DNA of 64,000 bases from an uncultured Alphaproteobacteria bacterium (GTDB lineage: Bacteria; Pseudomonadota; Alphaproteobacteria; RF32; CAG-239). The translations under genes and the position numbers were made by a program. How positions within the stretch are numbered: the first letter of the stretch is position 1; every line of letters starts with the position of its first letter. Below are positions 17,453 to 27,187 of this stretch, piece by piece. The stretch is taken from the NCBI GenBank assembly GCA_934254915.1, contig CAKQMH010000007.1:1-64000 (forward strand), in the 5' to 3' direction. Below the pieces are notes generated by a model. The model did not search any database and was not told where the DNA came from. It saw only the letters and a program-made list of their open reading frames with translations.

Positions 17453-19696
17453 ATGAGTTTATTTGGTGCATTACAATCAGGAATTTCGGGGCTTGCCGCG
17501 CAGTCAACCTCAATGGGCGCAATCTCTGATAATATTTCTAACGTTAATACCATCGGTTACAAAAACAACTCGGTTGCTTTTCAAACCCTGGTAACAAAAC
17601 AGGCTTCAACCAACTACTATTCACCGGGCGGTGTTCAGCCGGTTTCCAAACAATCGGTTAACGCTCAGGGGTTGTTAGCGGCTAACTCTTCATCAACAGC
17701 TATGGGTATCAGCGGTAACGGTTATTTCGTTGTAAATACTTCGGCTAATCCGGGACAAGGTGATACTTGGGCTTATACCCGTGCCGGCGACTTTGATGTC
17801 GATGATAACGGCTACTTGAAAAACACCAGCGGTTTTTATCTGCAAGGCTGGTCGTTGCTTCCGTGGGATGGTAACTCTAATGCCAGCATTATTAACGTCA
17901 ACGGTGTTAACTATATGAAGGCTTATTATGATACTCAGGGTAACACGGTTTATATTAACGATAATATTGTTGACAGCCGCAACCTGCAACCGGTTAACCT
18001 CTCGACCATCGGCGGTACGGCTACCCCGACCCAACAGATTAAATACGGTGCTAACCTACCGTCTAATGCTCCGGTCTATGATCCGGCAGTTCCTTCGGCT
18101 GGTGGTCGTTACAGCATTAATGCTATGATTTATGACAGCTTGGGAAATTCCAGCAACTTGAGCATCAGCTACACTAAAGAAAGTTCAAACAGCTGGGGTA
18201 TGTCGACTTCAATTCCGTCCGGTGCTGCCGTTGTCACCATGACCAGTGACTACGAAACTTTCGGCGATGCTTCGGATGACGTTTACTATGCAGCCGGACA
18301 GCTCGAATTTACTAAAGTTCCTGATGAAGGTTCGTCAGTTTCCATTACCGACGAAACCACTGGACAGACTTTTAACTTCGTGTTCACCAGCAATCCTGCC
18401 GGCGTAACCGGTGCTGATAACTATGCGGTTGATATTTCATCAGGCATTGTTTCGGCTTCGGATTTTGCTAACAAATTTGCTGAGGTTATTCAAGATGTCA
18501 TGCCTGGTGCAAAACGTTTTTCGGCCAGTGCTAACAGTATCCAAATTGTTCAGTCTTTGACCGGTGGTGCTTTGTCGATTGACTGCAGCAAAACCTTGGC
18601 TTGTACACAATCTGCGGCTAATCCGGTATTGGAAACCGGCTTGCCGACCGGTAAATTTAAAATTCCGGCTATCGACAGTGATATCAAAAACGTTGGTAGT
18701 ATAAGCTTTACCGAAACTAATCCGACCCAATATACGGGCAAAACTTTCAAAGTCGGAGGTGTTACTTACGAATTTGTCAACGGCGGCGCTGCTACCGGCG
18801 GTAACGTAGCTGTTGATATCTCAGGAGCTTTGGTTAATGGTAATGTTAACGGTGGTAAGTTGGCTGAGATTACAGTTGAACAAATCCGCACCAACGGCAA
18901 TTTGATTGAACCGGATCGTGTTACTGCCAGCGGTTCTACCATTTCCTTTATTCCGACTTCTACCGGTCCGGATATGGTCTTGAACTTTGGCGGCTTAAAT
19001 GGCTTGATTAAAGGTGAAATCCGTAACGGTACTGCTTGGGTTGATGCCGGAGCAACCGCAACCGACATTACCTTGAAAAACACATTCAATGTTAATAACA
19101 CTGATATTGAACAAGGTTCTTGTGTTCCGGCTGTTCGTTTCAACTCTGATGGTACGCCTAAATACTTCTTTGTAAACAAGATGAATATTGAATGGGCTAA
19201 CGGTGCTGAGAATATGAACGGTGACTACAAACAGGGCACTCCGATTACTATCACAATGGGCAGTGCTGGTACTAATGATGGTTTAACCAGCTTATCCGGA
19301 AATTTCAATACCAACTACATCAAACAAGATGGTGCTAAATTCGGTAGCTATTCCGGTGTAAGCGTAAGTGAAAACGGCGTCGTAACGGCTCTGTTCGACA
19401 ATGGTGAAACTCGTCCGATTGCTATTTTACCATTGGCAACATTTGCTAATGCTAACGGTATGAGCGCTTTGACCGGTAACGCTTGGATCGAGACCGATTA
19501 TTCGGGACAAGCTTTGCTGAAACAGGCTAAAACTAACGGTGCAGGAACTATTTCCGCTAACTCGTTAGAGCAATCTACCGTTGACCTGGCTACGGAATTT
19601 TCGAATATGATTATTACGCAGCGTGCATACTCAGCCGCAACCAAGATTATCACCACGGCTGATGAGATGTTGGACGAATTGACCAGACTGACATAG
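17453..19696 (+). CDS. flgE: Flagellar hook protein FlgE
   Basis: Subunit of the hook. The N-terminus SLFGALQSGISGLAAQSTSM, followed by SDNISNVNTIGYKNN, and the C-terminus STVDLATEFSNMIITQRAYS are the conserved flagellar rod/hook ends. At 747 residues it is much longer than the E. coli protein (about 400). The extra length lies in the exposed middle (about residues 200-580), which includes apparently repeated domains with FNFVFTSNPAG and YEFVNGGAATGG. AGGAGAAAG precedes the ATG. A terminator follows, closing this operon. A second, shorter hook-type gene lies at 39432-40634. Confidence 0.93.
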   Translation: MSLFGALQSGISGLAAQSTSMGAISDNISNVNTIGYKNNSVAFQTLVTKQASTNYYSPGGVQPVSKQSVNAQGLLAANSSSTAMGISGNGYFVVNTSANPGQGDTWAYTRAGDFDVDDNGYLKNTSGFYLQGWSLLPWDGNSNASIINVNGVNYMKAYYDTQGNTVYINDNIVDSRNLQPVNLSTIGGTATPTQQIKYGANLPSNAPVYDPAVPSAGGRYSINAMIYDSLGNSSNLSISYTKESSNSWGMSTSIPSGAAVVTMTSDYETFGDASDDVYYAAGQLEFTKVPDEGSSVSITDETTGQTFNFVFTSNPAGVTGADNYAVDISSGIVSASDFANKFAEVIQDVMPGAKRFSASANSIQIVQSLTGGALSIDCSKTLACTQSAANPVLETGLPTGKFKIPAIDSDIKNVGSISFTETNPTQYTGKTFKVGGVTYEFVNGGAATGGNVAVDISGALVNGNVNGGKLAEITVEQIRTNGNLIEPDRVTASGSTISFIPTSTGPDMVLNFGGLNGLIKGEIRNGTAWVDAGATATDITLKNTFNVNNTDIEQGSCVPAVRFNSDGTPKYFFVNKMNIEWANGAENMNGDYKQGTPITITMGSAGTNDGLTSLSGNFNTNYIKQDGAKFGSYSGVSVSENGVVTALFDNGETRPIAILPLATFANANGMSALTGNAWIETDYSGQALLKQAKTNGAGTISANSLEQSTVDLATEFSNMIITQRAYSAATKIITTADEMLDELTRLT

Positions 19697-19750
19697 TCAG
19701 TTCAATCTTGAACTAAAGACGAAAAGACGTCTTAAAAACTTTATCCTCCT

Positions 19751-19788
19751 AAAACGCTCCGCCGGCAGAAAGTCGGCGGAGTTTTGTT
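19751..19788 (+). terminator. Terminator after flgE
   Basis: CTCCGCCG and CGGCGGAG form an eight-base GC-rich stem (19757-19781), followed by TTTTGTTT. It separates fliK-flgD-flgE from the fliF operon. The fliF leader (19789-19908) also has GTTTTTAC and GTAAAAAC as an inverted repeat; I see no sigma-54 site there. Confidence 0.85.
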
Positions 19789-19908
19789 TGCGGTGTTGAT
19801 ATCTTAAATTATTTATTCCCTAAATAATATTTTTAAGCTAAGACATAAATAAATGGGGAAGTTTTTACGGTTAGGGGCTGTAAAAACGTTTTGTAATTGG
19901 GGAAAAAA

Positions 19909-21525
19909 GTGAATAATATTCTGCAGTCACTTAAAAATATGTCTACCGGACGCTTGGCGTCTTTGGGGGCAATTGTTGTCTTTTTAATCAGTTTTCTGGT
20001 CTATATCGGTGTGCGGATGAGTACTACCGATTACGCGGTTTTGTATTCTGATTTGGAATTGGAGGATGCCAAACAGATTACCAACCGTCTGGACAGTGAT
20101 GGCATAAAATACCGTCTGACCAATAACGGCACGGAAATCCAAGTCCCCGCTGATGAAGTTAATAAATTGAGGGTTGATACGGCTGAATTGGCGTTATCCT
20201 CAGCCGGTTCTAATGTCGGGTATGAGGTTTTTGATAATACCGATGCTCTTGGCTCAACCAATTTTGTACAGAACGTAAATTTAATCAGAGCTTTGGAAGG
20301 CGAACTTGCCCGTACGATTCGTTCGGTTGATAATATTCGTTCGGCTCGAGTTCATTTGGTTCTGCCCAAACGCGAAATGTTTTCTAAGGAAGAACAAACC
20401 CCGTCTGCTTCAGTGGTAATCAAAACGCAAAAAGGCAATTTGAGTTTGCAAAACATCCAGTCGATTCAAAAACTGGTGGCCGCGGCCGTTCCTAAGCTTG
20501 ATGTCAAAAATGTTGCGATTGTTGATGCTGCCGGAAACCTTTTGACCAATAATTATGAAGATGAAGAAACCATCAACAATGCCAATAATGAGGTTTTGCG
20601 TCTGGAGCAGGAGCGCAAAATGGCTGCTAAGGTGCAGGCTTTGTTGGAAAAATCAGTCGGCGCCGGTAAAGCTCAGGCTCAGGTAAATATTGAGATGGAC
20701 TTCGATCAGGTCGTCACTAATGAGGAAATCTATGACCCTGACAGCCAAGTTGTCCGTTCGCAGGCAACTATTACCGAAGAAGGCAATTCCGGTCAAAATA
20801 TCAAGCCGGTTACCGTAGCCCAAAACATCCCCAATGGTGATGGTGTCACCAATAATTCCGGTACTTACAGCCAAAATTCCAAGACCGAAGAAACCATTAA
20901 TTATGAGATTTCCAAAGTTGTGCGTAATAAAGTTAAAAATGCCGGAACTATCAAACGCTTGAGCGTTGCCGTAATGGTGGACGGTATTTATGAGCGCGGC
21001 GAGGACGGTAAGGAGGTTTATCGTTCGCGTACGCCCGAAGAAATGGATAAGATTGCCGCGTTGGTTAAGTCGGCTGTCGGCTATGATGCTGACCGCGGTG
21101 ATGTGGTAGAGGTTGAAAATATGAGGTTTGCTTCCATGACACCGGATTATAATGAAGTTAATGAAATTTTGTATTTTGGTTTTACCAAAGAAGAATTGAT
21201 GCGGATGTGCGAAGGCCTGGGCGTTGCTATTGTTGCTATCTTAGTCATTTTGCTGGTTATTCGCCCGCTGATTAACAATGCGTTTGACAACGGGGCAAAC
21301 AATTCCGGCAGTGACAAGCTTCTGACCGGTAATCCCGAAGATGATAACTTGTTGCTTTCGAACTTCTTGAATCCGGAAGAAAACGAAGAAGAATTGGTTA
21401 ACTTAAATAAAATTGACGGCAGAGTTAAAGTTTCATCATTAAAGAAACTTAATACCATGGTCGAAAAAAATCCCGATGCGGCTGTAAATATTATCCGCAG
21501 CTGGCTATATAATAATGATAACTAG
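19909..21525 (+). CDS. fliF: Flagellar MS-ring protein FliF
   Basis: Forms the membrane ring on which the flagellum is built. There is a membrane segment near residues 15-37 (ASLGAIVVFLISFLVYIGV) and another near 430-450 (GLGVAIVAILVILLVIRPL). Between them lie the YscJ/FliF ring domains, including DYAVLYSDLELEDAKQI and RVHLVLPKREMF. The C-terminal tail LKKLNTMVEKNPDAAVNIIR is the FliG-binding part. I chose GTG 19909 because GGGG lies six bases upstream; TTG 19897 is the alternative. Confidence 0.95.
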   Translation: MNNILQSLKNMSTGRLASLGAIVVFLISFLVYIGVRMSTTDYAVLYSDLELEDAKQITNRLDSDGIKYRLTNNGTEIQVPADEVNKLRVDTAELALSSAGSNVGYEVFDNTDALGSTNFVQNVNLIRALEGELARTIRSVDNIRSARVHLVLPKREMFSKEEQTPSASVVIKTQKGNLSLQNIQSIQKLVAAAVPKLDVKNVAIVDAAGNLLTNNYEDEETINNANNEVLRLEQERKMAAKVQALLEKSVGAGKAQAQVNIEMDFDQVVTNEEIYDPDSQVVRSQATITEEGNSGQNIKPVTVAQNIPNGDGVTNNSGTYSQNSKTEETINYEISKVVRNKVKNAGTIKRLSVAVMVDGIYERGEDGKEVYRSRTPEEMDKIAALVKSAVGYDADRGDVVEVENMRFASMTPDYNEVNEILYFGFTKEELMRMCEGLGVAIVAILVILLVIRPLINNAFDNGANNSGSDKLLTGNPEDDNLLLSNFLNPEENEEELVNLNKIDGRVKVSSLKKLNTMVEKNPDAAVNIIRSWLYNNDN

Positions 21526-21537
21526 GGGTAGCAAGCG

Positions 21538-22560
21538 ATGAAACAAAACGTTATAGACGATTATAATATTATTTCGGGGCAGCAAAAAGCCGCTATTCTG
21601 ATGTTGTCTTTGGATGAAGAGCGCTCTTCGCAATTATTTGCATTAATGGATGACGAAGAGATTAAGGAGCTTTCGGTTATTATGGCTTCTTTGGGCAAAA
21701 TCAATTCTAATGTTGTCGAGCAACTGCTGCAGGAGTTTTCTGAAAAAATTTCTAACACCGGAACGCTTATCGGTACGTATGAAAGTACTGAACGTCTGTT
21801 GGCTAAGGCTTTGGATAAAGATCGTGTTTCCATTATTATGGAAGAAATCCGCGGTCCGGCCGGACGTACAATGTGGGATAAACTTGGCAATGTTAACGAA
21901 CATGTTTTGGCTAACTATCTTAAGAATGAATATCCGCAGACCATTGCCGTAATCCTTTCTAAAATCAAGGCGGAGCATGCGGCTAAAGTTTTGGCGCTTT
22001 TCCCTGAGAATTTTGCAATGGAAATTTTGATGCGTATGCTGCGTATGGATTCGGTGCAAAAAGAGGTTTTAGACGGCTTGGAAAAAACTTTGCGCAAAGA
22101 ATTTATGAGCAACTTGTCAAAATCGACACGCCGCGATTCGCATGAATTGATTGCCGATATTTTCAACTCCTTGGATCGCAATACCGAAACCCGCTTTATG
22201 GAAGCTTTGGAAGAACGTAACCGTGAGAGTGCTGAACGCGTCAAGTCCTTGATGTTCACCTTTGAGGATTTGGTTCGTGTCGATTCACAAGGTATTCAGG
22301 TCTTGCTGCGTAATGTCGATAAAGATAAATTGGCAATTGCTCTGAAGGGTTCGTCTGAAACAATCAAAGATTTGTTCTTCAACAATATGTCTTCACGTGC
22401 CGGCAAAATCATCAAGGAAGATATGGAAGCTATGGGGCCGGTTCGTTTGCGCGATGTTGAGGAAGCTCAACAATACATTGTTACGGCGACCAAAGATTTG
22501 GCTAACAGCGGTGAATTGGTTATCAGTGAAGGTAAAGACAGCGATGAGCTGGTTTACTGA
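21538..22560 (+). CDS. fliG: Flagellar motor switch protein FliG
   Basis: Rotor protein that couples FliF to the switch ring and interacts with the stator. 340 residues with the three expected domains: N-terminal (SGQQKAAILMLSLDEERSSQ), middle (LKNEYPQTIAVILSKIKAEH) and C-terminal (MFTFEDLVRVDSQGIQVLL), whose charged residues contact MotA. It starts 12 bases after fliF. Confidence 0.97.
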   Translation: MKQNVIDDYNIISGQQKAAILMLSLDEERSSQLFALMDDEEIKELSVIMASLGKINSNVVEQLLQEFSEKISNTGTLIGTYESTERLLAKALDKDRVSIIMEEIRGPAGRTMWDKLGNVNEHVLANYLKNEYPQTIAVILSKIKAEHAAKVLALFPENFAMEILMRMLRMDSVQKEVLDGLEKTLRKEFMSNLSKSTRRDSHELIADIFNSLDRNTETRFMEALEERNRESAERVKSLMFTFEDLVRVDSQGIQVLLRNVDKDKLAIALKGSSETIKDLFFNNMSSRAGKIIKEDMEAMGPVRLRDVEEAQQYIVTATKDLANSGELVISEGKDSDELVY

Positions 22561-22574
22561 TGGGGTGAGCAAGC

Positions 22575-23354
22575 GTGGCAGAGTTTCAGAAATATATGTT
22601 TGATAATTTTGTTGTTCCCAATGACAATGAACCGGTCATTGATGAACCGCAGGTTATGACAACATCTGAAAATGAGGCTGCGCAAGATTTACCGTCATCG
22701 GAAAATACTGATACCATGCCGGAAGAAGTCGTTGCCGAAGCTACGGTTGAGCCGATGCCGCCGGCTGCACCTGAACCGGAAATAAAAGCCGAACCTACTG
22801 TCAGCTTTTCGCCTGAAGAATTGGACGCAGAGGTTAAAAAAGCCGAAGAACGCGGTTATGAAAAAGGTTTTCAGGTTGCACAGAGCGAAAAAGAACAACG
22901 CCAATCATTATTATTAACCGAAATCAGCGGTAAGTTACAGGAATTATTGGATAATGCGGCGGCTGTGCAAACCAATTTGGAAGCAGAGCAGATGAGCTTA
23001 AGTGTCGAATTGGTGCGTAAATTGTTACCGACATTGGAAAAAACGCAGGCTCAAGCCGAAGTCAAAAAGTTTTTGACCGATAACTTTGCTAATTTTCGCA
23101 AAGAGCCGGCGTTATCATTTAGTTTTAATCCCGAAGTGGTTGCCGCAATGCCTGAAATTATATCGAAACTGGCTTCACAAAATGATTTTGAGGGTAAAAT
23201 TGCCATTCATAAAGATGCCAATCTTGCTTTGACCGACTGTCGGGTTGAATGGCTTAATGGCGGAGTTGAACGCAATAATCATAAAATGCTTGAAAAAATG
23301 AGCGAATTATTTGATGATAAGACCATGAATGGAAAAGAGAGGGAACATGGATAA
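22575..23354 (+). CDS. fliH: Flagellar export regulator FliH
   Basis: Negative regulator of the export ATPase FliI, in the cytoplasmic export complex. The call rests on position between fliG and fliN and on features: an acidic, Pro-rich N-terminal half, the block EVKKAEERGYEKGFQVAQS (about residues 90-110) typical of FliH, then a coiled coil and a C-terminal domain. 259 residues from a GTG start. Its end overlaps fliN by eight bases. FliI is not encoded nearby. Confidence 0.8.
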   Translation: MAEFQKYMFDNFVVPNDNEPVIDEPQVMTTSENEAAQDLPSSENTDTMPEEVVAEATVEPMPPAAPEPEIKAEPTVSFSPEELDAEVKKAEERGYEKGFQVAQSEKEQRQSLLLTEISGKLQELLDNAAAVQTNLEAEQMSLSVELVRKLLPTLEKTQAQAEVKKFLTDNFANFRKEPALSFSFNPEVVAAMPEIISKLASQNDFEGKIAIHKDANLALTDCRVEWLNGGVERNNHKMLEKMSELFDDKTMNGKEREHG

Positions 23355-23700
23355 AAATTTGGAATTAGACGAGTTAAACGAAACGGCATCCATGGATGAT
23401 GAGCCGATTTTGCGCAAAAATAATCCGACGGAAGATTTTGACATTCCAAGCTCCACCAGCGACTTGGAAGCTGTTTATAATATTCCGGTTAAGGTTTCGG
23501 CCATTTTGGGTAAAACGCAAATGAAAGTCAGCCAGCTGATGAAGTTGAACAAAGGCGCGATTATTGAACTCGACCGCAAAGTCGGGGAGGCGATTGATAT
23601 TTACGTTAACAATAATTTGGTTGCCCGCGGTGAAGTTGTCGTTGTTGATGACAAACTTGGTATTACCATGACTGAAATTGTCAAAACCGTAGCTAAATAG
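23347..23700 (+). CDS. fliN: Flagellar motor switch protein FliN
   Basis: Component of the C-ring. The C-terminal SpoA domain (about residues 38-117) is clear: VKVSAILGKTQMKVSQLMKL, then IIELDRKVGEAIDIYVNNNL and ARGEVVVVDDKLGI. The acidic N-terminal 35 residues are variable. I chose ATG 23347, which has GAGAGGGA upstream and overlaps the end of fliH. 117 residues. FliM is not in this cluster. Confidence 0.95.
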   Translation: MDKNLELDELNETASMDDEPILRKNNPTEDFDIPSSTSDLEAVYNIPVKVSAILGKTQMKVSQLMKLNKGAIIELDRKVGEAIDIYVNNNLVARGEVVVVDDKLGITMTEIVKTVAK

Positions 23701-23720
23701 TTGGATCGGCGGTAATAAAA

Positions 23721-25049
23721 ATGGAATTGTTGATTGTCGGAACTTTAGAAGGACAAATTGGTGCAGCCAGCAAAATTGCTATTGCGCAGGGCGGTCATGT
23801 GTCTTTAGCCGACAGTGTCGAGGCCGGACTTGAAATCTTGCGGTCGGGCAAAACCATTGAGTTGGTTATGATAGACGTTAAGCTTGATGTCTATAAGTTT
23901 ATTTCCTCGTTGGAGCAGGAACGCATTAATGTTCTGGTTGTAGCCTGCGGTGTGGCTAATGATCCGACTTTGGCGGTTAAAGCCATAAAAGCCGGCGCTA
24001 AGGAGTATATCCCTCTTCCTCCCGATGCCGAACTTATCGGAGCTGTTTTGGCGGCGGCCACGCGCGAAAATCACGCCCTGATTTACGGGGATAAAAAGAC
24101 CGAAAATATTTTAAAAATGGCCAAGCAAATTGCCCCTTCGGAAGCCAGTGTGCTGTTGACCGGCTCTTCCGGAACCGGTAAAGAAATTTTTTCGCGCTTT
24201 ATTCACGATAATTCCAAACGTGCCAATAAAAAGTTTGTGGCCGTAAACTGTGCGGCAATTCCCGAGACATTGTTGGAATCAGAGCTTTTCGGCTATGAAA
24301 AAGGCGCATTTACCGGCGCTGTCGCTCGTCGTATCGGCAAATTTGAGGAAGCCTCTGACGGAACATTGTTGCTGGATGAAATCTCCGAAATGGATATCGG
24401 TATTCAGGCCAAATTACTGCGTGCAATTCAGGAAAAAGAAATTGACCGTATCGGCGGTAAAGCTCCGATTAAAGTCAATACGCGGATTATTGCCACCTCC
24501 AACCGCAACTTGGATGAGGCTGTAAAAAACGGCACATTCCGCCAGGATTTGTATTATCGCTTGAACGTTATCGCAATTAATATTCCCGATTTGAAAGACC
24601 GTTCCGGCGACATTATCGTTTTGGCCAAGCATTTTATCAAAAAATATTCCGAACTCAATGACTTACCGATGAAAGATTTGTCTCCTGAGGCTGAGCAGAT
24701 GCTGCTTAATTATCTGTGGCCGGGTAATGTTCGTGAGTTGGAAAATACGATTCATCGTGCGGTATTATTAAGTACCGGAGATGTTATTGGTCAGGATGCG
24801 ATTATTTTGACCAGTCCCGATGCTGTTATTAATTCTCAGGCCGCTGTGGCTGATAATAGCGGCAACAATAGTATGGTCGGGCAAACCGTTGCCGGAATGG
24901 AACGCAAGCTGATTATTGACACCCTCAAACATACCATGGGTAACCGTACTACGGCAGCCAATATTTTAGGAATTTCAATCCGCACATTGCGTAACAAACT
25001 CAAACAATATCAGGAAGAGGGATTTGATTTTCCCGCAGCTGAAGGATAA
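23721..25049 (+). CDS. flbD: Sigma-54-dependent flagellar activator, FlbD-like
   Basis: Transcription activator of class II-III flagellar genes. Domains: an atypical receiver (1-115), an AAA+ sigma-54 interaction domain (120-350) with Walker A GSSGTGKE (148-155), the sigma-54 loop GAFTGA (195-200) and Walker B LLLDEI, and a C-terminal Fis-type helix-turn-helix (about 395-435, GNRTTAANILGISIRTLRNK). The receiver keeps an Asp at 52 but lacks the N-terminal acidic pair, and has Leu where the conserved Lys is expected (EYIPLPPD). This suggests control without normal phosphorylation, as known for Caulobacter FlbD. Likely targets in this window are the sigma-54 promoters at 14639 and 40677. Confidence 0.93.
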   Translation: MELLIVGTLEGQIGAASKIAIAQGGHVSLADSVEAGLEILRSGKTIELVMIDVKLDVYKFISSLEQERINVLVVACGVANDPTLAVKAIKAGAKEYIPLPPDAELIGAVLAAATRENHALIYGDKKTENILKMAKQIAPSEASVLLTGSSGTGKEIFSRFIHDNSKRANKKFVAVNCAAIPETLLESELFGYEKGAFTGAVARRIGKFEEASDGTLLLDEISEMDIGIQAKLLRAIQEKEIDRIGGKAPIKVNTRIIATSNRNLDEAVKNGTFRQDLYYRLNVIAINIPDLKDRSGDIIVLAKHFIKKYSELNDLPMKDLSPEAEQMLLNYLWPGNVRELENTIHRAVLLSTGDVIGQDAIILTSPDAVINSQAAVADNSGNNSMVGQTVAGMERKLIIDTLKHTMGNRTTAANILGISIRTLRNKLKQYQEEGFDFPAAEG

Positions 25050-25060
25050 AATAATCGACA

Positions 25061-27175
25061 ATGGCAAAACAACCTCAAAATATGTTTGGTAGCAAAAGCT
25101 TTAAGGATATGCTCACGGGTGCAACCCGGCGCGGCGATATTTTCTTTGCCTTCGCCATAATTTTGATGCTGGTTATCCTGATTTTACCTTTACCGTCTTG
25201 GATTTTGGATGTTTTGTTGGCCTTTTCCATTACCATGTCGTGCATTGTGCTGATGATGTCTATTTTTATCGAAAAGCCGACCGAATTCAGTGCTTTTCCG
25301 CTGGTTTTGCTGATAACAACCTTATACCGCCTGTCCTTAAATCTGGCCTCTACGCGTCTGATTTTGGCCAAAGGTTATACCGGACCTGATGCCGCAGGTG
25401 AAGTTATTAAAGCTTTCGGCGGTTTTATCATGGGCAATAACTTTGTTATCGGTGTTATCGTTTTTGCGATTTTGGTATTGGTAAACTTTGTGGTTATTAC
25501 CAAAGGTTCGGGACGTATTGCTGAAGTTGCCGCCCGTTTTGCTTTGGATGCGATGCCCGGTAAGCAAATGGCTATTGATGCTGACTTGTCTTCGGGCTTG
25601 ATTAATGAAGATGAAGCGCGCAAACGCCGTGAGGATTTATCTAAAGAAAGCTCTTTTTACGGAGCTATGGATGGTGCTTCCAAGTTTGTCCGCGGAGATG
25701 CTATTGCCGGCTTGCTGATTGTGTTCATTAACATTGTCGCTGGTATTATTATCGGTATGGTGCAAAACCACTTAAGCTTCAGCGAGGCCAGCGAAACTTA
25801 TATGCGTTTGACGGTCGGCGATGGTTTGGTTTCGCAAGTTCCGGCACTGATTGTTTCGGTTGCCGCCGGTATTTTGGTGTCCAAGGCCGGTATGACCGAT
25901 TCGACCGACAAAGTTTTGTTCGATCAGGTTGCCAACTATCCTAAAGCTTTGGGTATGAGTGCCTTTTTGGCCTTGGCTTTGGGAATGCTGCCCGGAACGC
26001 CGTTTGTACCATTCGTCATGTTGGCAACATTGACCGGTGCGACCGCGTATTATCTGGATAAACGCCAAAAAGAGCAGGCCGCTAAAGCCCAAGAAGTACT
26101 CGAGCAGGAGAAAAAACAAGGCAAACAGGCCAAAGCAGCTGATGAGCCGATTGCCAATGCTTTGCGGGTTGACCTGATTCGTCTGGAAATCGGTTATGGT
26201 CTGTTGCCGTTGATTAATGAAGAAACCAACCGTAAACTGACTGATCAGATTAAAGCCTTGCGCCGCGCATTGGCTTCCGAGCTTGGCTTTGTTATGCCCT
26301 CAATCCGTATTCAGGATAATATGCAGCTGGAGGCTAACGAATATAATATTTACATCAAAGAAGTTCGGGCCGGCAAGGGGGAACTTCGCCCGACCAAATT
26401 ATTGGTTATGGATCCGCGCGGCGAAGCGATTACTCTCCCCGGAGAAGCTACCTTTGAGCCGACTTTCGGGCTGAAAGCCATGTGGGTTGATCCTTCGTAT
26501 CGTGAGGAAGCTATGTTCCGCGGCTATACGGTGGTCGATCCGGCTACGGTGGTTACAACCCATATTACCGAACTGGTCAAAGATAATATGCCCGAATTGT
26601 TGTCTTATGCCGAAACGCAAAAACTGCTTGATGAACTGGACAAAGAACATCAAAAACTTATCAAAGAGCTTATTCCGAGCAAAGTCAGCCTTGGTGCTTT
26701 GCAACGTATCTTGCAAAATCTGTTGCAGGAAAGAGTTTCAATTCGCGATTTGCCGACTATTTTGGAAGGCATTTCCGAGGCGGTTACCACTACGCGCAGC
26801 CTGATGATGATTACCGAGCATGTTCGCGCTCGTTTGGCTCGCCAACTTTCCAATGCCTATGCCAATGAATTCGGAGTGATTTCTTTGGTTACCTTATCGC
26901 CGGAATGGGAACATGCTTTTGCCGAAGCTATTGTGGGCGAGGGTGATGAGCGTCAGTTGGCAATGGCTCCCAGCGCTTTACAAAGCTTTATTACCAAAGT
27001 CCGCAATACGATGGAAGAACTTGCCGCCAAAGGTGAAAGCGCCGTTCTTCTGACCAGTCCCGGCATTCGTCCGTTTGTTCGTTCTATCATTGAACGTTTC
27101 CGCCCGTTAACGGTGGTTATGTCGCAAAATGAAATTCATCCTAAGGCTAAAATCAAAACCGTCGGGCAGATTTGA
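25061..27175 (+). CDS. flhA: Flagellar export gate protein FlhA
   Basis: Largest membrane component of the flagellar type III export gate. The N-terminal 330 residues hold about eight membrane segments, with the FHIPEP-family block FPLVLLITTLYRLSLNLAST and RFALDAMPGKQMAIDADL. The C-terminal cytoplasmic domain (about 370-704) binds chaperone-substrate complexes. 704 residues is normal. It lies 11 bases after flbD and 12 before flhF. Confidence 0.97.
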   Translation: MAKQPQNMFGSKSFKDMLTGATRRGDIFFAFAIILMLVILILPLPSWILDVLLAFSITMSCIVLMMSIFIEKPTEFSAFPLVLLITTLYRLSLNLASTRLILAKGYTGPDAAGEVIKAFGGFIMGNNFVIGVIVFAILVLVNFVVITKGSGRIAEVAARFALDAMPGKQMAIDADLSSGLINEDEARKRREDLSKESSFYGAMDGASKFVRGDAIAGLLIVFINIVAGIIIGMVQNHLSFSEASETYMRLTVGDGLVSQVPALIVSVAAGILVSKAGMTDSTDKVLFDQVANYPKALGMSAFLALALGMLPGTPFVPFVMLATLTGATAYYLDKRQKEQAAKAQEVLEQEKKQGKQAKAADEPIANALRVDLIRLEIGYGLLPLINEETNRKLTDQIKALRRALASELGFVMPSIRIQDNMQLEANEYNIYIKEVRAGKGELRPTKLLVMDPRGEAITLPGEATFEPTFGLKAMWVDPSYREEAMFRGYTVVDPATVVTTHITELVKDNMPELLSYAETQKLLDELDKEHQKLIKELIPSKVSLGALQRILQNLLQERVSIRDLPTILEGISEAVTTTRSLMMITEHVRARLARQLSNAYANEFGVISLVTLSPEWEHAFAEAIVGEGDERQLAMAPSALQSFITKVRNTMEELAAKGESAVLLTSPGIRPFVRSIIERFRPLTVVMSQNEIHPKAKIKTVGQI

Positions 27176-27187
27176 GGATAAGCGCCG

